64,000 nt of DNA, taken from the NCBI RefSeq assembly GCF_022352215.1, contig NZ_JAKRWF010000001.1, forward strand, positions 124,001 through 188,000, given 5' to 3'. Origin of the DNA: Flavihumibacter cheonanensis. Its GTDB lineage: Bacteria; Bacteroidota; Bacteroidia; Chitinophagales; Chitinophagaceae. This document shows, piece after piece, positions 19,099 through 27,331 of the stretch. The notes beneath the pieces were generated by a model. That model saw only the letters and a program-made list of their open reading frames with translations, made no database searches and was not told the DNA's origin. The translations under genes were made by a program, and so were the position numbers. How positions within the stretch are numbered: the stretch's first letter is position 1; each line of letters starts with the position of its first letter.

Positions 19099-20403
19099 TT
19101 AGAAAGGATTAGAATTTACTAAATAGTCCTTCAATTTGCTATAGTCCGCCTCAATCTGTGTAGCATTTTTAGTTTTCGTTAACGTTTCTTCAATGCTTGC
19201 TGGTACCGGTACAGGTTGGCCAATTACGGGCTCTACCACATCCAGGAATTTAATCGGGTGGGCAGTTTCCAGTACGATCCCTTTTTGACCGGGATGTTGC
19301 TGGATCCAGTCGGCCAGGGCATCAAACCCTACTGCTCCATGCGGGTCGGGCAGGTAAGCATGCTGTTGGTACATAGACCGGATGAGCTCCCTGGTGCGTT
19401 GATCGCTGGTGCGATAACTTGACAGCATGGTCTTTAGTTGTTCCCGTTCTTTTCCAAACAGTTCCAGGATGCGTACAAAATTGCTGGGATCTCCCACATC
19501 CATGGCATTTGAAATAGTCGGGATTGCTTTTCGGGGTTCATAGTCTCCTGTTTCCAGGAACCTTGGTACTACATCATTGGCATTGCAGGCTGCTATAAAA
19601 TGAGCTACCGGCAACCCAGCTTTCCAGGCCATCATCCCGGCACAGATATTTCCAAAATTGCCACTTGGTACGCTAAATACCGGTGGCTGCTTTTCTTTCC
19701 ATTGTTGCAGCGCAAAGAAATAGTAAAACTGCTGGGGCAACCAGCGGGCAACATTGATGGAATTGGCCGAGGTAAGAAAGAGTTGGCTGGTCAGTTCGGT
19801 ATCTTTAAATGCTCTTTTAACCAGTTGCTGGCAATCATCAAAATTGCCGTCTACCTCAAGCGCATGAATATTATCACCAAAAGTGGTTAACTGTTTTTCC
19901 TGAACCGAACTTACTTTCCCGGAAGGATAGAGGATCACCACACGTACTCCTTCCACCTTATGAAAACCACTTGCAACAGCTCCCCCGGTATCACCGGAAG
20001 TAGCTACCAATACAGTAATCGGCTGTTTTTCATCGCGGGCAAAATAGCCCAGGCAGCGACTCATAAATCTGGCTCCGATATCTTTAAAAGCTAGTGTGGG
20101 ACCGTGAAATAATTCCAGGGAATACACCCCATCATACACCTGTTTGAGCGGTATAGGAAAATCAATGGTTTCAGCTACTATCCTGCGTAATTCATCCTGC
20201 GGAATCGTATCACCAACAAAAGGACGAATCACTTCATAGGCAAGCGCTTCTCTCGATAATCCGGCTAAGTTGTTCAGGATGGTTGCCGGCAATTGCGGAA
20301 TGCTTTCCGGAAAATACAAGCCCCCATCCGGTGCCTGTCCCTGTATAGTAGCCGACCTGAAATCAACCTTCGGCGCTTTATGCTGTAAACTATAGTATTG
20401 CAA
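19099..20403 (-). CDS. thrC: Threonine synthase
   Basis: 434 residues. Converts O-phosphohomoserine to threonine using PLP. The Schiff-base lysine is K107 in PTLAFKDIGARF. ATSGDTGGAVASGF and SVPSGNFGNICAG are the phosphate-binding and family segments. The start is a TTG at 20403, because the conserved N-terminus MQYYS... begins exactly there and no in-frame ATG lies nearby. Last gene of the thrABC operon. The 69-base gap to thrB is filled by an intergenic repeat. Confidence 0.96.
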   Translation of the reverse strand: MQYYSLQHKAPKVDFRSATIQGQAPDGGLYFPESIPQLPATILNNLAGLSREALAYEVIRPFVGDTIPQDELRRIVAETIDFPIPLKQVYDGVYSLELFHGPTLAFKDIGARFMSRCLGYFARDEKQPITVLVATSGDTGGAVASGFHKVEGVRVVILYPSGKVSSVQEKQLTTFGDNIHALEVDGNFDDCQQLVKRAFKDTELTSQLFLTSANSINVARWLPQQFYYFFALQQWKEKQPPVFSVPSGNFGNICAGMMAWKAGLPVAHFIAACNANDVVPRFLETGDYEPRKAIPTISNAMDVGDPSNFVRILELFGKEREQLKTMLSSYRTSDQRTRELIRSMYQQHAYLPDPHGAVGFDALADWIQQHPGQKGIVLETAHPIKFLDVVEPVIGQPVPVPASIEETLTKTKNATQIEADYSKLKDYLVNSNPF

Positions 20404-20480
20404 GAATTATGAATTTAGAATTATGAATTATGAATTGTCTCAGGTCCCCTCTTCCATTCCTCCTTTCTTCCATTACTCCC
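20404..20480 (-). repeat. Purine-rich intergenic repeat, copy 1 (thrB/thrC)
   Basis: On the coding (-) strand the thrB stop codon TAA lies in GGGAGTAATGGAAGAAAGG, followed by GGAATGGAAGAGGGG and then GAGACAATTCATAATTC with further ATAATTC units. It shares the ATGGAAGAAAGGAGG-type module with the copies after pepC, gltB and ilvB. Confidence 0.7.
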
Positions 20481-21432
20481 TCTTACGTACCTCACAGCCC
20501 ATTGAATTAATTGAGGTAACATATACTTTGGATTCAATTCCTAACTGAGTATATATCTGCTTCATGATCTCTGCAATACTGCGGGCAGTAGCTTCTTCTT
20601 TGCTTAGCATGAAAATAGAAGGACCCGAACCACTAATTCCGCCTCCCAATGCACCGGCAGCCTTAGAGCGTTGTTTTACCTCGTCAAAGCCAGGTATCAG
20701 GATGCTGCGAACCGGTTCAATGATCACATCTTCCAGCGATCTTCCAATCAACTCATAATCTTCTTTTAAAAAGCCTGCTACCAGTCCTGCTATGTTGCCC
20801 CACTGCCGGATAGCATCTTTCAGTAAGACCTCTTTTCTAAGAATTTGCCTGGCATCGGAGGTACGCACTTCTATCTGGGGATGCACCACAGTAACCTGCA
20901 GGGGCGGAGCTGATAGACGAATAATATCTAATGGGAAAATGGAACGAATCAGGGTCACCCCTCCCAGGATACAGGGCGTGATATTGTCGGCATGTTTCAC
21001 ACCACTGGCTACCTTTTCACCCGCCATGGCAAAACGTACCAGGTCTTCATCTGAGAATGGTTTACCCAGCAGATAGTTCGCGCCTACCACTGCTCCGGCA
21101 GCACTGGCAGCACTGGAACCCAGCCCACTGCCGGGTTTAATTTCTTTGGTGATCCTGATCTCAATTCCAACAGGTTCCGGAAGGGCCTGTAACAAATCAA
21201 GCAACGCAGCACCGGCTACATTCTGTGCCGGTTCAGTTGGCAACTTGTATTCATCGGTGTGCTGAATCCGGATACCCGGTTCCTTGCTGAGCTTCATCCT
21301 GATGCGGTCCGAAGGATCTTGTAAGGCCATACCAAGGATATCAAATCCACATACCAGGTTAGCTACAGTAGCCGGACAAAGCACTTCAATTTCCGTATCA
21401 AAAAGCGGTTGTATGTTGAGGTTAGTTTGCAT
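20473..21432 (-). CDS. thrB: Homoserine kinase
   Basis: 319 residues, GHMP kinase family. Phosphorylates homoserine with ATP. The ATP loop PGSGLGSSAA is at residues 100-109; CPATVANLVCGFD near the N-terminus and GGGISGSGPSIF near 265 are the other GHMP motifs. It starts 13 bases after the thrA stop, in operon with thrA and thrC, in the same gene order as the enterobacterial thr operon. Confidence 0.96.
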   Translation of the reverse strand: MQTNLNIQPLFDTEIEVLCPATVANLVCGFDILGMALQDPSDRIRMKLSKEPGIRIQHTDEYKLPTEPAQNVAGAALLDLLQALPEPVGIEIRITKEIKPGSGLGSSAASAAGAVVGANYLLGKPFSDEDLVRFAMAGEKVASGVKHADNITPCILGGVTLIRSIFPLDIIRLSAPPLQVTVVHPQIEVRTSDARQILRKEVLLKDAIRQWGNIAGLVAGFLKEDYELIGRSLEDVIIEPVRSILIPGFDEVKQRSKAAGALGGGISGSGPSIFMLSKEEATARSIAEIMKQIYTQLGIESKVYVTSINSMGCEVRKRE

Positions 21433-21445
21433 CAGAATTGATTTC

Positions 21446-23890
21446 TCAGGTTAGGGTAGCTCTTAAAATATCAGCAAATACACCGGAGGCAGTTACATCT
21501 GCACCTGCTCCCGCGCCTTTAATCACCATCGGTTGCTCCGGGTATCTTTCGGTATAGAATAATACGATGTTATCCTTGCCATAGAGGTGGTATAAATCAT
21601 GACCCGGACTTATCTGCTGCAAACCCACTTCCGCTTTGCCATTGTGAAAGGCAGCTACAAACTTGAGTTTGTTGCCATTTCGATTCGCTTCCTCATAAAT
21701 GTCACGGAAATGATCTTCTTCCTTTAACATACTGGCATAAAAATCTTCAACAGAACCTTCCATACATGAAGCCGGCAGGAAACGATGATTGGTAATCGCA
21801 TCCATTTCCAGTTGTTCACCTGCTTCTCTTGCAAGGATCATGATCTTACGCATCACATCGGTTCCACTTAAGTCAAGACGCGGATCAGGTTCAGTATAAC
21901 CTTCATGTTGTGCCTGACGAACTACTTCTGCAAAAGGTCTCGATCCGTCATAATGATTGAAAACATAATTCAACGTACCACTCAGCACTGCCTCAATCCG
22001 TTTGATTTTATCACCGCTTCTCACCAGGTCGTTCAGTGTACCAATTACCGGTAAACCTGCGCCCACATTGGTTTCAAAAAGAAATCCGGTATTGTTTACT
22101 CTTGCTTTTTCCTTCAACTCACGGTAATATACATACGGAGAGGAGCAGGCTATTTTGTTGCAGGCTACTACCGCACAGCTCTTTTCTAACAGCCTGGAAT
22201 AAACGCCCGCCACTTCCTGGCTGGCAGTGATATCTACAAATACAGTATTTCTCAGGTTACGTTCCAATATACCATCTACAAATTCATGGATACTTGCTTC
22301 TTTGCCATTATCCAAAAATTCTTTCCAGTTGGATAAGTCAATCGCCTCTTCGCTAAACGCGATTTTTTTACTATTGGCCAACCCAACTACTCTTAATTGC
22401 AGCCGGTTATGATGCAGCAGATATTGTTGTTGCTGTTGTAATTGTTGCAGCAATCGACTGCCCACATTTCCAACCCCACTGATGAAGAGATTCACCTGCT
22501 TTAGACTGGTTTCAAAGAATTCTTCATGTAAGAGGTTGATGGCTTTCTTCACATCGGATGTTGCAATCACCGCCGATATATTGCGTTCGGAAGAACCCTG
22601 TGCAATGGCTCTAACATTCACTCCATTGCGACCTAGTGCGCCAAATAGTTTGCCACTGATACCAGGATGACTCTTCATTTGTTCACCCACCAGTGCAACG
22701 ATGGATAATCCTTTTTCAATTTCAAGCGGATCCACTTTCTGCAAACTGATTTCCGGCGCAAAGGCCGCATCCACAGCTTCTTTTGCCAGTTCTGCAGCGG
22801 CTTCATCTACTCCCACGCAAATGGAATGTTCAGAGGAGCCTTGCGTTATCAGAATCACATTGATTTGATGTGCCGACAAAGCTTCAAACAACCTGCGGGA
22901 AAAGCCAGGTACACCCACCATGCCGCTTCCTTCCAGGCTTAATAAGGCTAATTTGCTGATGCTTGATATGCCTCTTACAGGTGAGCCATTGCGGTAGCCT
23001 TCCTGTTGTATCAGGGTTCCTGTATCAGCTGCTGCAAACGTATTTTTAATCCAGATCGGGATCTGTTTGTTCATTACCGGCTGGATAGTAGGCGGATAAA
23101 TCACCTTCGCGCCGAAATGAGATAATTCCATGGCTTCCTGGTAAGAGATGGTTGGTATCACCCGCGCATTGGGTACCCAGCGCGGATCAGCTGTCATCAT
23201 GCCACTTACATCTGTCCAGATTTCAAGTGATTCCGCATCCAGGCAGGCTGCTGCAATAGCAGCTGTATAATCCGATCCTCCTCTGCCCAGGGTAGTGGTT
23301 ACCCCTTCTGCACTGGAGGCGATAAATCCTGGCATCACGATATGATTGCCGCTTACTGCTTCTGCTGCAGTTTTCAATTGTGCTTCTGTTGTTTTGAAAT
23401 CAACAATCGCATTTCCATATTGTGCATTGGTACGAATCAGTTTTCGGCTATCCCACCAGGTGGTTGCTATTCCTGCTGCCTGGAATGCTGCCGTGATAAT
23501 TTGGGAAGAGATGAGTTCACCATAACTGACCAGTTTGTCTTTGGTGCGGGCAGTGGTTTCTTCCAATAGAAAAATTCCATTACAAAGATCTTCTACTTCA
23601 TTGCAGCTCTTTTTTACAGCACTCAGGTAACTGCTTTGTTGCTGAACCGGTATGAGTTGTTTCACCGCATCCAGATGCCGGGAGGTGATTTTCTGGATCA
23701 GTTCCTTGTAAGCCTCATCCCCGCTTGCTGCCAGTTGCCCGCATTGCAGGAGCAGGTCTGTGGTTCCACCAAAAGCAGATACAACCGTGATTACTTTATT
23801 CTTTTTGATTTTTTCTGAGACGATGGAGATAACATTCTGAATTGCTTCCGGACTGCCAACAGAAGTGCCGCCGAATTTTAATACCTGCAT
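21446..23890 (-). CDS. thrA: Bifunctional aspartokinase / homoserine dehydrogenase
   Basis: 814 residues from ATG 23890, chosen because the conserved aspartokinase start MQVLKFGGTSVGS begins there; a 32-residue upstream extension of the frame overlaps the leader hairpins and looks noncoding. The N-terminal kinase (1-280) is followed by paired ACT domains (about 300-460, with SSEHSICV and SSERNISAV repeats) and a homoserine dehydrogenase with the NAD(P) loop SGVGNVGS near 470 and NVGAGLPVIGTL. It commits aspartate to the threonine branch. The ACT pair suggests feedback by threonine. Expression is probably attenuated by the leader peptide just upstream. Confidence 0.97.
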   Translation of the reverse strand: MQVLKFGGTSVGSPEAIQNVISIVSEKIKKNKVITVVSAFGGTTDLLLQCGQLAASGDEAYKELIQKITSRHLDAVKQLIPVQQQSSYLSAVKKSCNEVEDLCNGIFLLEETTARTKDKLVSYGELISSQIITAAFQAAGIATTWWDSRKLIRTNAQYGNAIVDFKTTEAQLKTAAEAVSGNHIVMPGFIASSAEGVTTTLGRGGSDYTAAIAAACLDAESLEIWTDVSGMMTADPRWVPNARVIPTISYQEAMELSHFGAKVIYPPTIQPVMNKQIPIWIKNTFAAADTGTLIQQEGYRNGSPVRGISSISKLALLSLEGSGMVGVPGFSRRLFEALSAHQINVILITQGSSEHSICVGVDEAAAELAKEAVDAAFAPEISLQKVDPLEIEKGLSIVALVGEQMKSHPGISGKLFGALGRNGVNVRAIAQGSSERNISAVIATSDVKKAINLLHEEFFETSLKQVNLFISGVGNVGSRLLQQLQQQQQYLLHHNRLQLRVVGLANSKKIAFSEEAIDLSNWKEFLDNGKEASIHEFVDGILERNLRNTVFVDITASQEVAGVYSRLLEKSCAVVACNKIACSSPYVYYRELKEKARVNNTGFLFETNVGAGLPVIGTLNDLVRSGDKIKRIEAVLSGTLNYVFNHYDGSRPFAEVVRQAQHEGYTEPDPRLDLSGTDVMRKIMILAREAGEQLEMDAITNHRFLPASCMEGSVEDFYASMLKEEDHFRDIYEEANRNGNKLKFVAAFHNGKAEVGLQQISPGHDLYHLYGKDNIVLFYTERYPEQPMVIKGAGAGADVTASGVFADILRATLT

Positions 23891-23940
23891 AAAATGGATA
23901 ATGATGATAAAGAATCTGAATAATTGAACGAATAATTCCT

Positions 23941-23962
23941 GGTGAAAACAGCCCGAAGGCCC
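23941..23962 (-). terminator. Putative attenuator hairpin of the thr leader
   Basis: On the - strand GGCC-TTCG-GGCT forms a short stem capped by a cUUCGg tetraloop, an unusually stable loop, followed by TGTTTTC. It sits between the leader peptide and thrA, where an attenuator terminator is expected. The stem is short and the T tract interrupted, so this call is tentative. Confidence 0.5.
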
Positions 23963-23981
23963 ATGGCATAATATGGTAATG

Positions 23982-24002
23982 TACAACCCTTAGCGGGTTG
24001 TA
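23982..24002 (-). promoter_or_regulatory. Hairpin at the end of the thr leader peptide
   Basis: TACAACCC - loop GCTAA - GGGTTGTA is a perfect 8-bp stem spanning the last codons and the stop codon of the leader peptide. A ribosome reaching the stop would melt it; one stalled on the Thr codons would not. It could therefore be the switch part of the attenuator. A CCCG in this stem could also pair with CGGG of the downstream hairpin. Confidence 0.6.
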
Positions 24003-24043
24003 ATAGTAGTGGTAGTAGTTGTGTATGTAGAAACGAATGCCAT
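23990..24043 (-). CDS. thrL: thr operon leader peptide
   Basis: A 17-codon ORF, MAFVSTYTTTTTTITTR, with nine Thr and one Ile, 99 bases upstream of thrA on the same strand. The composition, with seven Thr codons in the last ten positions, is what is known for ribosome-stalling leaders of threonine operons; the peptide itself is unrelated to E. coli ThrL beyond this. Hairpins overlap its end and follow it. Role as a sensor of charged threonyl-tRNA is inference from position and composition. Confidence 0.85.
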   Translation of the reverse strand: MAFVSTYTTTTTTITTR

Positions 24044-24192
24044 GAATCGGGCATGAAATTACCACAGCCCTTTTTTATAACAAGCGTTAGTTTTAATTTT
24101 TTTTTGATCTGTTTTACCAGCGGTCAAAGTGCAACTGTTTTGGTATATTCATGGCCCGATTGCTGCCCTTAACAACGACTAAATTACCCCAT

Positions 24193-26778
24193 ATGGCCAA
24201 AATTGACCCGGCAGCCCTTCAACAATTTAAAAGTGAAGTTGCGCTGAAGTTTCAATTGTACAACAGTCTCTTTACTTCATTGCCGTTTCACCGGATTGAA
24301 AAGACCGGCATCCTGCTTTCGGTGTTGCTGAATGTTTGCGAAGAAGGGTACAAAAAGAAGAAAACGCCGTTGCAGATTCTGGATGATTTTTTTGCCAGTC
24401 ACACCAGTTTCAGAACCGAACAGGAAAAAGCGGATTTACTGTTTCGCTTTGTGCAGTATGTGGAAAGACAGGTGGTGCTTTTTGATGCGCTGGAAGATGC
24501 CGCATTCAGTAAGATCAATGATTTTTCCGGTCCGGGTACACTGAAACAACTCGCTTCTTTTTTACAACAGCCGGATCTGGATACCAGTCAGCTGGAAAAA
24601 AATCCGTTCTGTGTGCGCATGGTATTAACCGCCCATCCAACACAGTTTTATCCGGGTTCTGTTCTTGGAATTATCCATGATCTCTCGAAAGCCTTACAGG
24701 AAAATAATACCTCTCTCGTAAATAGTTACCTGCAGCAATTGGGGAAAACCCCCTTCTTTAAAAAGCAGAAACCCACTCCGTTTGATGAGGCGATGAGCCT
24801 GGTCTGGTACCTGGATAATGTGTTTTATCCGGCTGTCGGAAAAATTCTTTCTTATGCCGATAGTGAATTGGCTGGCAAGGTGAATAATAAGCAGCCCTTG
24901 CTTCAAATGGGTTTCTGGCCAGGTGGAGATCGTGATGGGAACCCATTTGTTACGGCAGATACTACCATCCAGGTAGCTGCCGCCCTTCGTTCGAGTATCA
25001 TCAAACAATATTACCTGGATGTAAGGCGACTGAAACGAAGACTCACCTTTAAAGAAACCGATCAGTTGATCGCGGATCTGGAAAAGCAATTATACAACGA
25101 GGTTTTTGGTGAACAACCTACGCGTAGTCTGAGTGCAGATTCGATGATCCGTCAATTACAACAAGTGAGGGATACCATCGTGTTACAACACAATGGTTTG
25201 TTCGCCGACCGGATTGATAACCTCATTCAGAAGATCCGGGCCTTTGGTTTATTCTATGCATCACTAGATGTTCGTCAGGATAGCTCTGTACATGAATCCT
25301 TTTTTGAAGTGATTTCCCAATCCGGCAACATCTTCTCTGGCTTGTATAGTAGTCTCAGTCCTGAGCAACGCCTGGATCAACTCAGCAAACTGCCCGCATT
25401 GGCAACTGATCCAACCTTTAAGGAAGCTGTACATGCCGATACGCTTGCTTCTGTAAAAGCGATAGCCCGCATTCAGCAGGAGAATGGTGAAATAGGTTGC
25501 CATCGTTATATCATCAGTCATTGTACCAGCGCTGCCAATGTGATGGAAGTATTCGGATTGTTTTTACTTGGTGGTTGGAAAAAAGAAGAATTGACAGTGG
25601 ATATTGTTCCGCTCTTTGAAACCATTGAAGATTTGAGGCAGGCAGGAGCCATCATGGATACTTTATACCAGCTTCCGGTTTATCGCGAACACCTGAAAAG
25701 GAGGGGAGATAAACAAACCATCATGCTTGGTTTTTCGGATGGCACCAAAGATGGCGGATACCTGATGGCCAACTTCAGCATACTACAGGCGAAAAAAGAA
25801 CTGACTGCTTTATCTGCACAATACGGATTGGATGTGTTGTTCTTTGATGGCAGAGGTGGTCCGCCTGCGCGGGGTGGTGGCAAAACGCATAAGTTCTATG
25901 CTTCGATGGGCAAGGATGTTTCCAGTAAGGAAATTCAGTTGACTATACAGGGACAAACCATCAGTTCCAATTTCGGTACCATTGATGCGGCCCAGTTTAA
26001 TATGGAGCAATTACTGAATGCCGGACTATCGGCTGCCGCCAAACATTCCACCCGGGCAACCCTGGACCAGGGACAGGAAACATTGTTATTGCAGCTTGCC
26101 AATGATGGATTTAATGCATATTCGGCTTTGAAGAATCATCCGACATTCCTGGAATATCTTTCACATGCGAGTGCCTTGCGCTTTTATGCTGCTACCAATA
26201 TAGGATCCAGGCCTGCCAAACGGGGTTCTGCAACCCGGCTGAATTTAAGTGATCTGCGTGCCATTCCTTTTGTAGGTGCCTGGAGTCAGCTGAAACAAAA
26301 TGTAACAGGATATTACGGAGTCGGTACTGCCCTGAAGCTGGCTGAAGAACGCGGCGAATGGAAGAAGGTGAAAGAGATGTACCAGCACTCCCTGTTCTTC
26401 AAAACGCTTATTGATAACTGTGAGATGGCTATGTTGAAATGTTATTTCCCGCTAACCAGTCACCTTGCTGATCATAAAGTGTTCGGAGAGATCTGGCATA
26501 TGATCTACAGCGAATACGAACTCACCCGAAAATATGTGCTGCTTCTATCAGGCAATACGGAACTGATGGCTGATTATCCGGTGGAACAATTATCGGTTTC
26601 CATGCGGGAACGAATTGTTTTACCACTTACTACCATCCAGCAATATGCGATTACTCGTGTGCGTGAGTTGGAAGCCGGCAGTCCGCATGATCCTGCTGCA
26701 GGCATGAAAACAACCTATGAAAAGCTGGTGATGCGTTGTTCCTTTGGAATTATTAATGCGGGAAGAAATTCGGCGTGA
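24193..26778 (+). CDS. ppc: Phosphoenolpyruvate carboxylase
   Basis: 861 residues from ATG 24193; an in-frame ATG at 24151 would add 14 residues with no family match. Carboxylates PEP to oxaloacetate, replenishing the TCA cycle and giving aspartate for the divergent thr operon. Catalytic H148 lies in VLTAHPTQ; the glycine/arginine loop FDGRGGPPARGGG is near residue 555, with TIQGQTISSNFGT after it; the end MRCSFGIINAGRNSA is PEPC-like. The stop codon TGA is the first copy of the GTGAGAAGGTGAAAGG repeat. The gene is divergent from thrABC. Confidence 0.95.
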   Translation: MAKIDPAALQQFKSEVALKFQLYNSLFTSLPFHRIEKTGILLSVLLNVCEEGYKKKKTPLQILDDFFASHTSFRTEQEKADLLFRFVQYVERQVVLFDALEDAAFSKINDFSGPGTLKQLASFLQQPDLDTSQLEKNPFCVRMVLTAHPTQFYPGSVLGIIHDLSKALQENNTSLVNSYLQQLGKTPFFKKQKPTPFDEAMSLVWYLDNVFYPAVGKILSYADSELAGKVNNKQPLLQMGFWPGGDRDGNPFVTADTTIQVAAALRSSIIKQYYLDVRRLKRRLTFKETDQLIADLEKQLYNEVFGEQPTRSLSADSMIRQLQQVRDTIVLQHNGLFADRIDNLIQKIRAFGLFYASLDVRQDSSVHESFFEVISQSGNIFSGLYSSLSPEQRLDQLSKLPALATDPTFKEAVHADTLASVKAIARIQQENGEIGCHRYIISHCTSAANVMEVFGLFLLGGWKKEELTVDIVPLFETIEDLRQAGAIMDTLYQLPVYREHLKRRGDKQTIMLGFSDGTKDGGYLMANFSILQAKKELTALSAQYGLDVLFFDGRGGPPARGGGKTHKFYASMGKDVSSKEIQLTIQGQTISSNFGTIDAAQFNMEQLLNAGLSAAAKHSTRATLDQGQETLLLQLANDGFNAYSALKNHPTFLEYLSHASALRFYAATNIGSRPAKRGSATRLNLSDLRAIPFVGAWSQLKQNVTGYYGVGTALKLAEERGEWKKVKEMYQHSLFFKTLIDNCEMAMLKCYFPLTSHLADHKVFGEIWHMIYSEYELTRKYVLLLSGNTELMADYPVEQLSVSMRERIVLPLTTIQQYAITRVRELEAGSPHDPAAGMKTTYEKLVMRCSFGIINAGRNSA

Positions 26779-26908
26779 GAAGGTGAAAGGTGAAAGGTGA
26801 GAAGTGAAAAATGTGAAAGGTGAAAAGTGAAAACATGGAAGGGGAGGAAGGGAAGAGGAGACAAGGGAGAAGGGAAGATGGAGGAATGGAGAATGGAGCA
26901 GGGAATGG
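26774..26908 (+). repeat. Purine-rich intergenic repeat, copy 2 (after ppc)
   Basis: Part A: many GTGAAAGG/GTGAGAAG units beginning at the ppc stop codon. Part B: GGAAGAGGAGACAAGGGAG then AAGGGAAGATGGAGGAATGG. Part B is almost the same as the sequence after gltB (copy 4). The strand with purines is the coding strand of ppc. Apparent ORFs here are low-complexity shadows. Confidence 0.8.
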
Positions 26909-27078
26909 ACTGACATAGATTCCTGGGAAGTATGTTTGAACGATTGCGGAACAATTCACCGACGGTTCACGGACGTATCAAAAACAGTGAAACAATAGTG
27001 CGGGAGCGGTCGTAATTGACTGACTGGTTAGATGAAAGCAGCCGAATGGATGGAGAAAAGTGCCCGAAAGGCAAAAAA

Positions 27079-27134
27079 GTGAGATGTCAGACCTGAGACG
27101 TGAAACGAAGGCGACAAAGGAGAAGGGAGAGGGG
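27079..27134 (+). repeat. Purine-rich intergenic repeat, copy 3
   Basis: Part A: GTGAGATGTCAGACCTGAGA then CGTGAAAC. Part B: GGCGACAAAGGAGAAGGGAG. The A-then-B order is the same as in copies 2 and 4. This copy is about 300 bases from any stop codon, unlike the others. Confidence 0.65.
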
Positions 27135-27145
27135 AAAAAAGTTTA

Positions 27146-27189
27146 AAATGGAGCCAACCACCCCAAAACTGGGGTCTTGTGCTCCATTT
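27146..27189. other. Two-storey stem-loop
   Basis: AAATGGAGC pairs with GCTCCATTT (9 bp); inside it ACCCC pairs with GGGGT around the loop AAAACT, with 5-base internal loops on both sides. It could be a weak bidirectional terminator or part of a small RNA; no T tract settles it. Confidence 0.5.
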
Positions 27190-27331
27190 GTTCGTTACAC
27201 TATTTGCAGAGAGATGCTAGAATAGTTAATCCTTTTCTCCCCTTCCATACAATCAGGACAGAACGGGATGGCTTGCCCGCAGGAAAGCAGTAATTTCTCA
27301 CACGATAATCTGATAAAACCGTTGCTGCCAA

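Larger units (their letters stand above)
26779..27331. other. Gene-free interval between ppc and the DUF1549 gene
   Basis: About 550 bases without a credible gene. It holds repeat copies 2 and 3, a stem-loop at 27146-27189, and ordinary sequence before the next start. No promoter matching the Bacteroidetes consensus is obvious near 27332, though one is expected. Confidence 0.7.

Noticed and set aside
23796-24065. 89-codon open frame overlapping the thr leader
   Set aside because: Wrong frame relative to the Thr-rich leader; its product is a histidine/tyrosine-rich low-complexity string and it runs into thrA in another frame.
26774-27134. Possible CRISPR-like array because of repeated GTGAAAGG units
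   Set aside because: Units are 7-9 bases, imperfect and without unique spacers of constant length; no cas genes are near.
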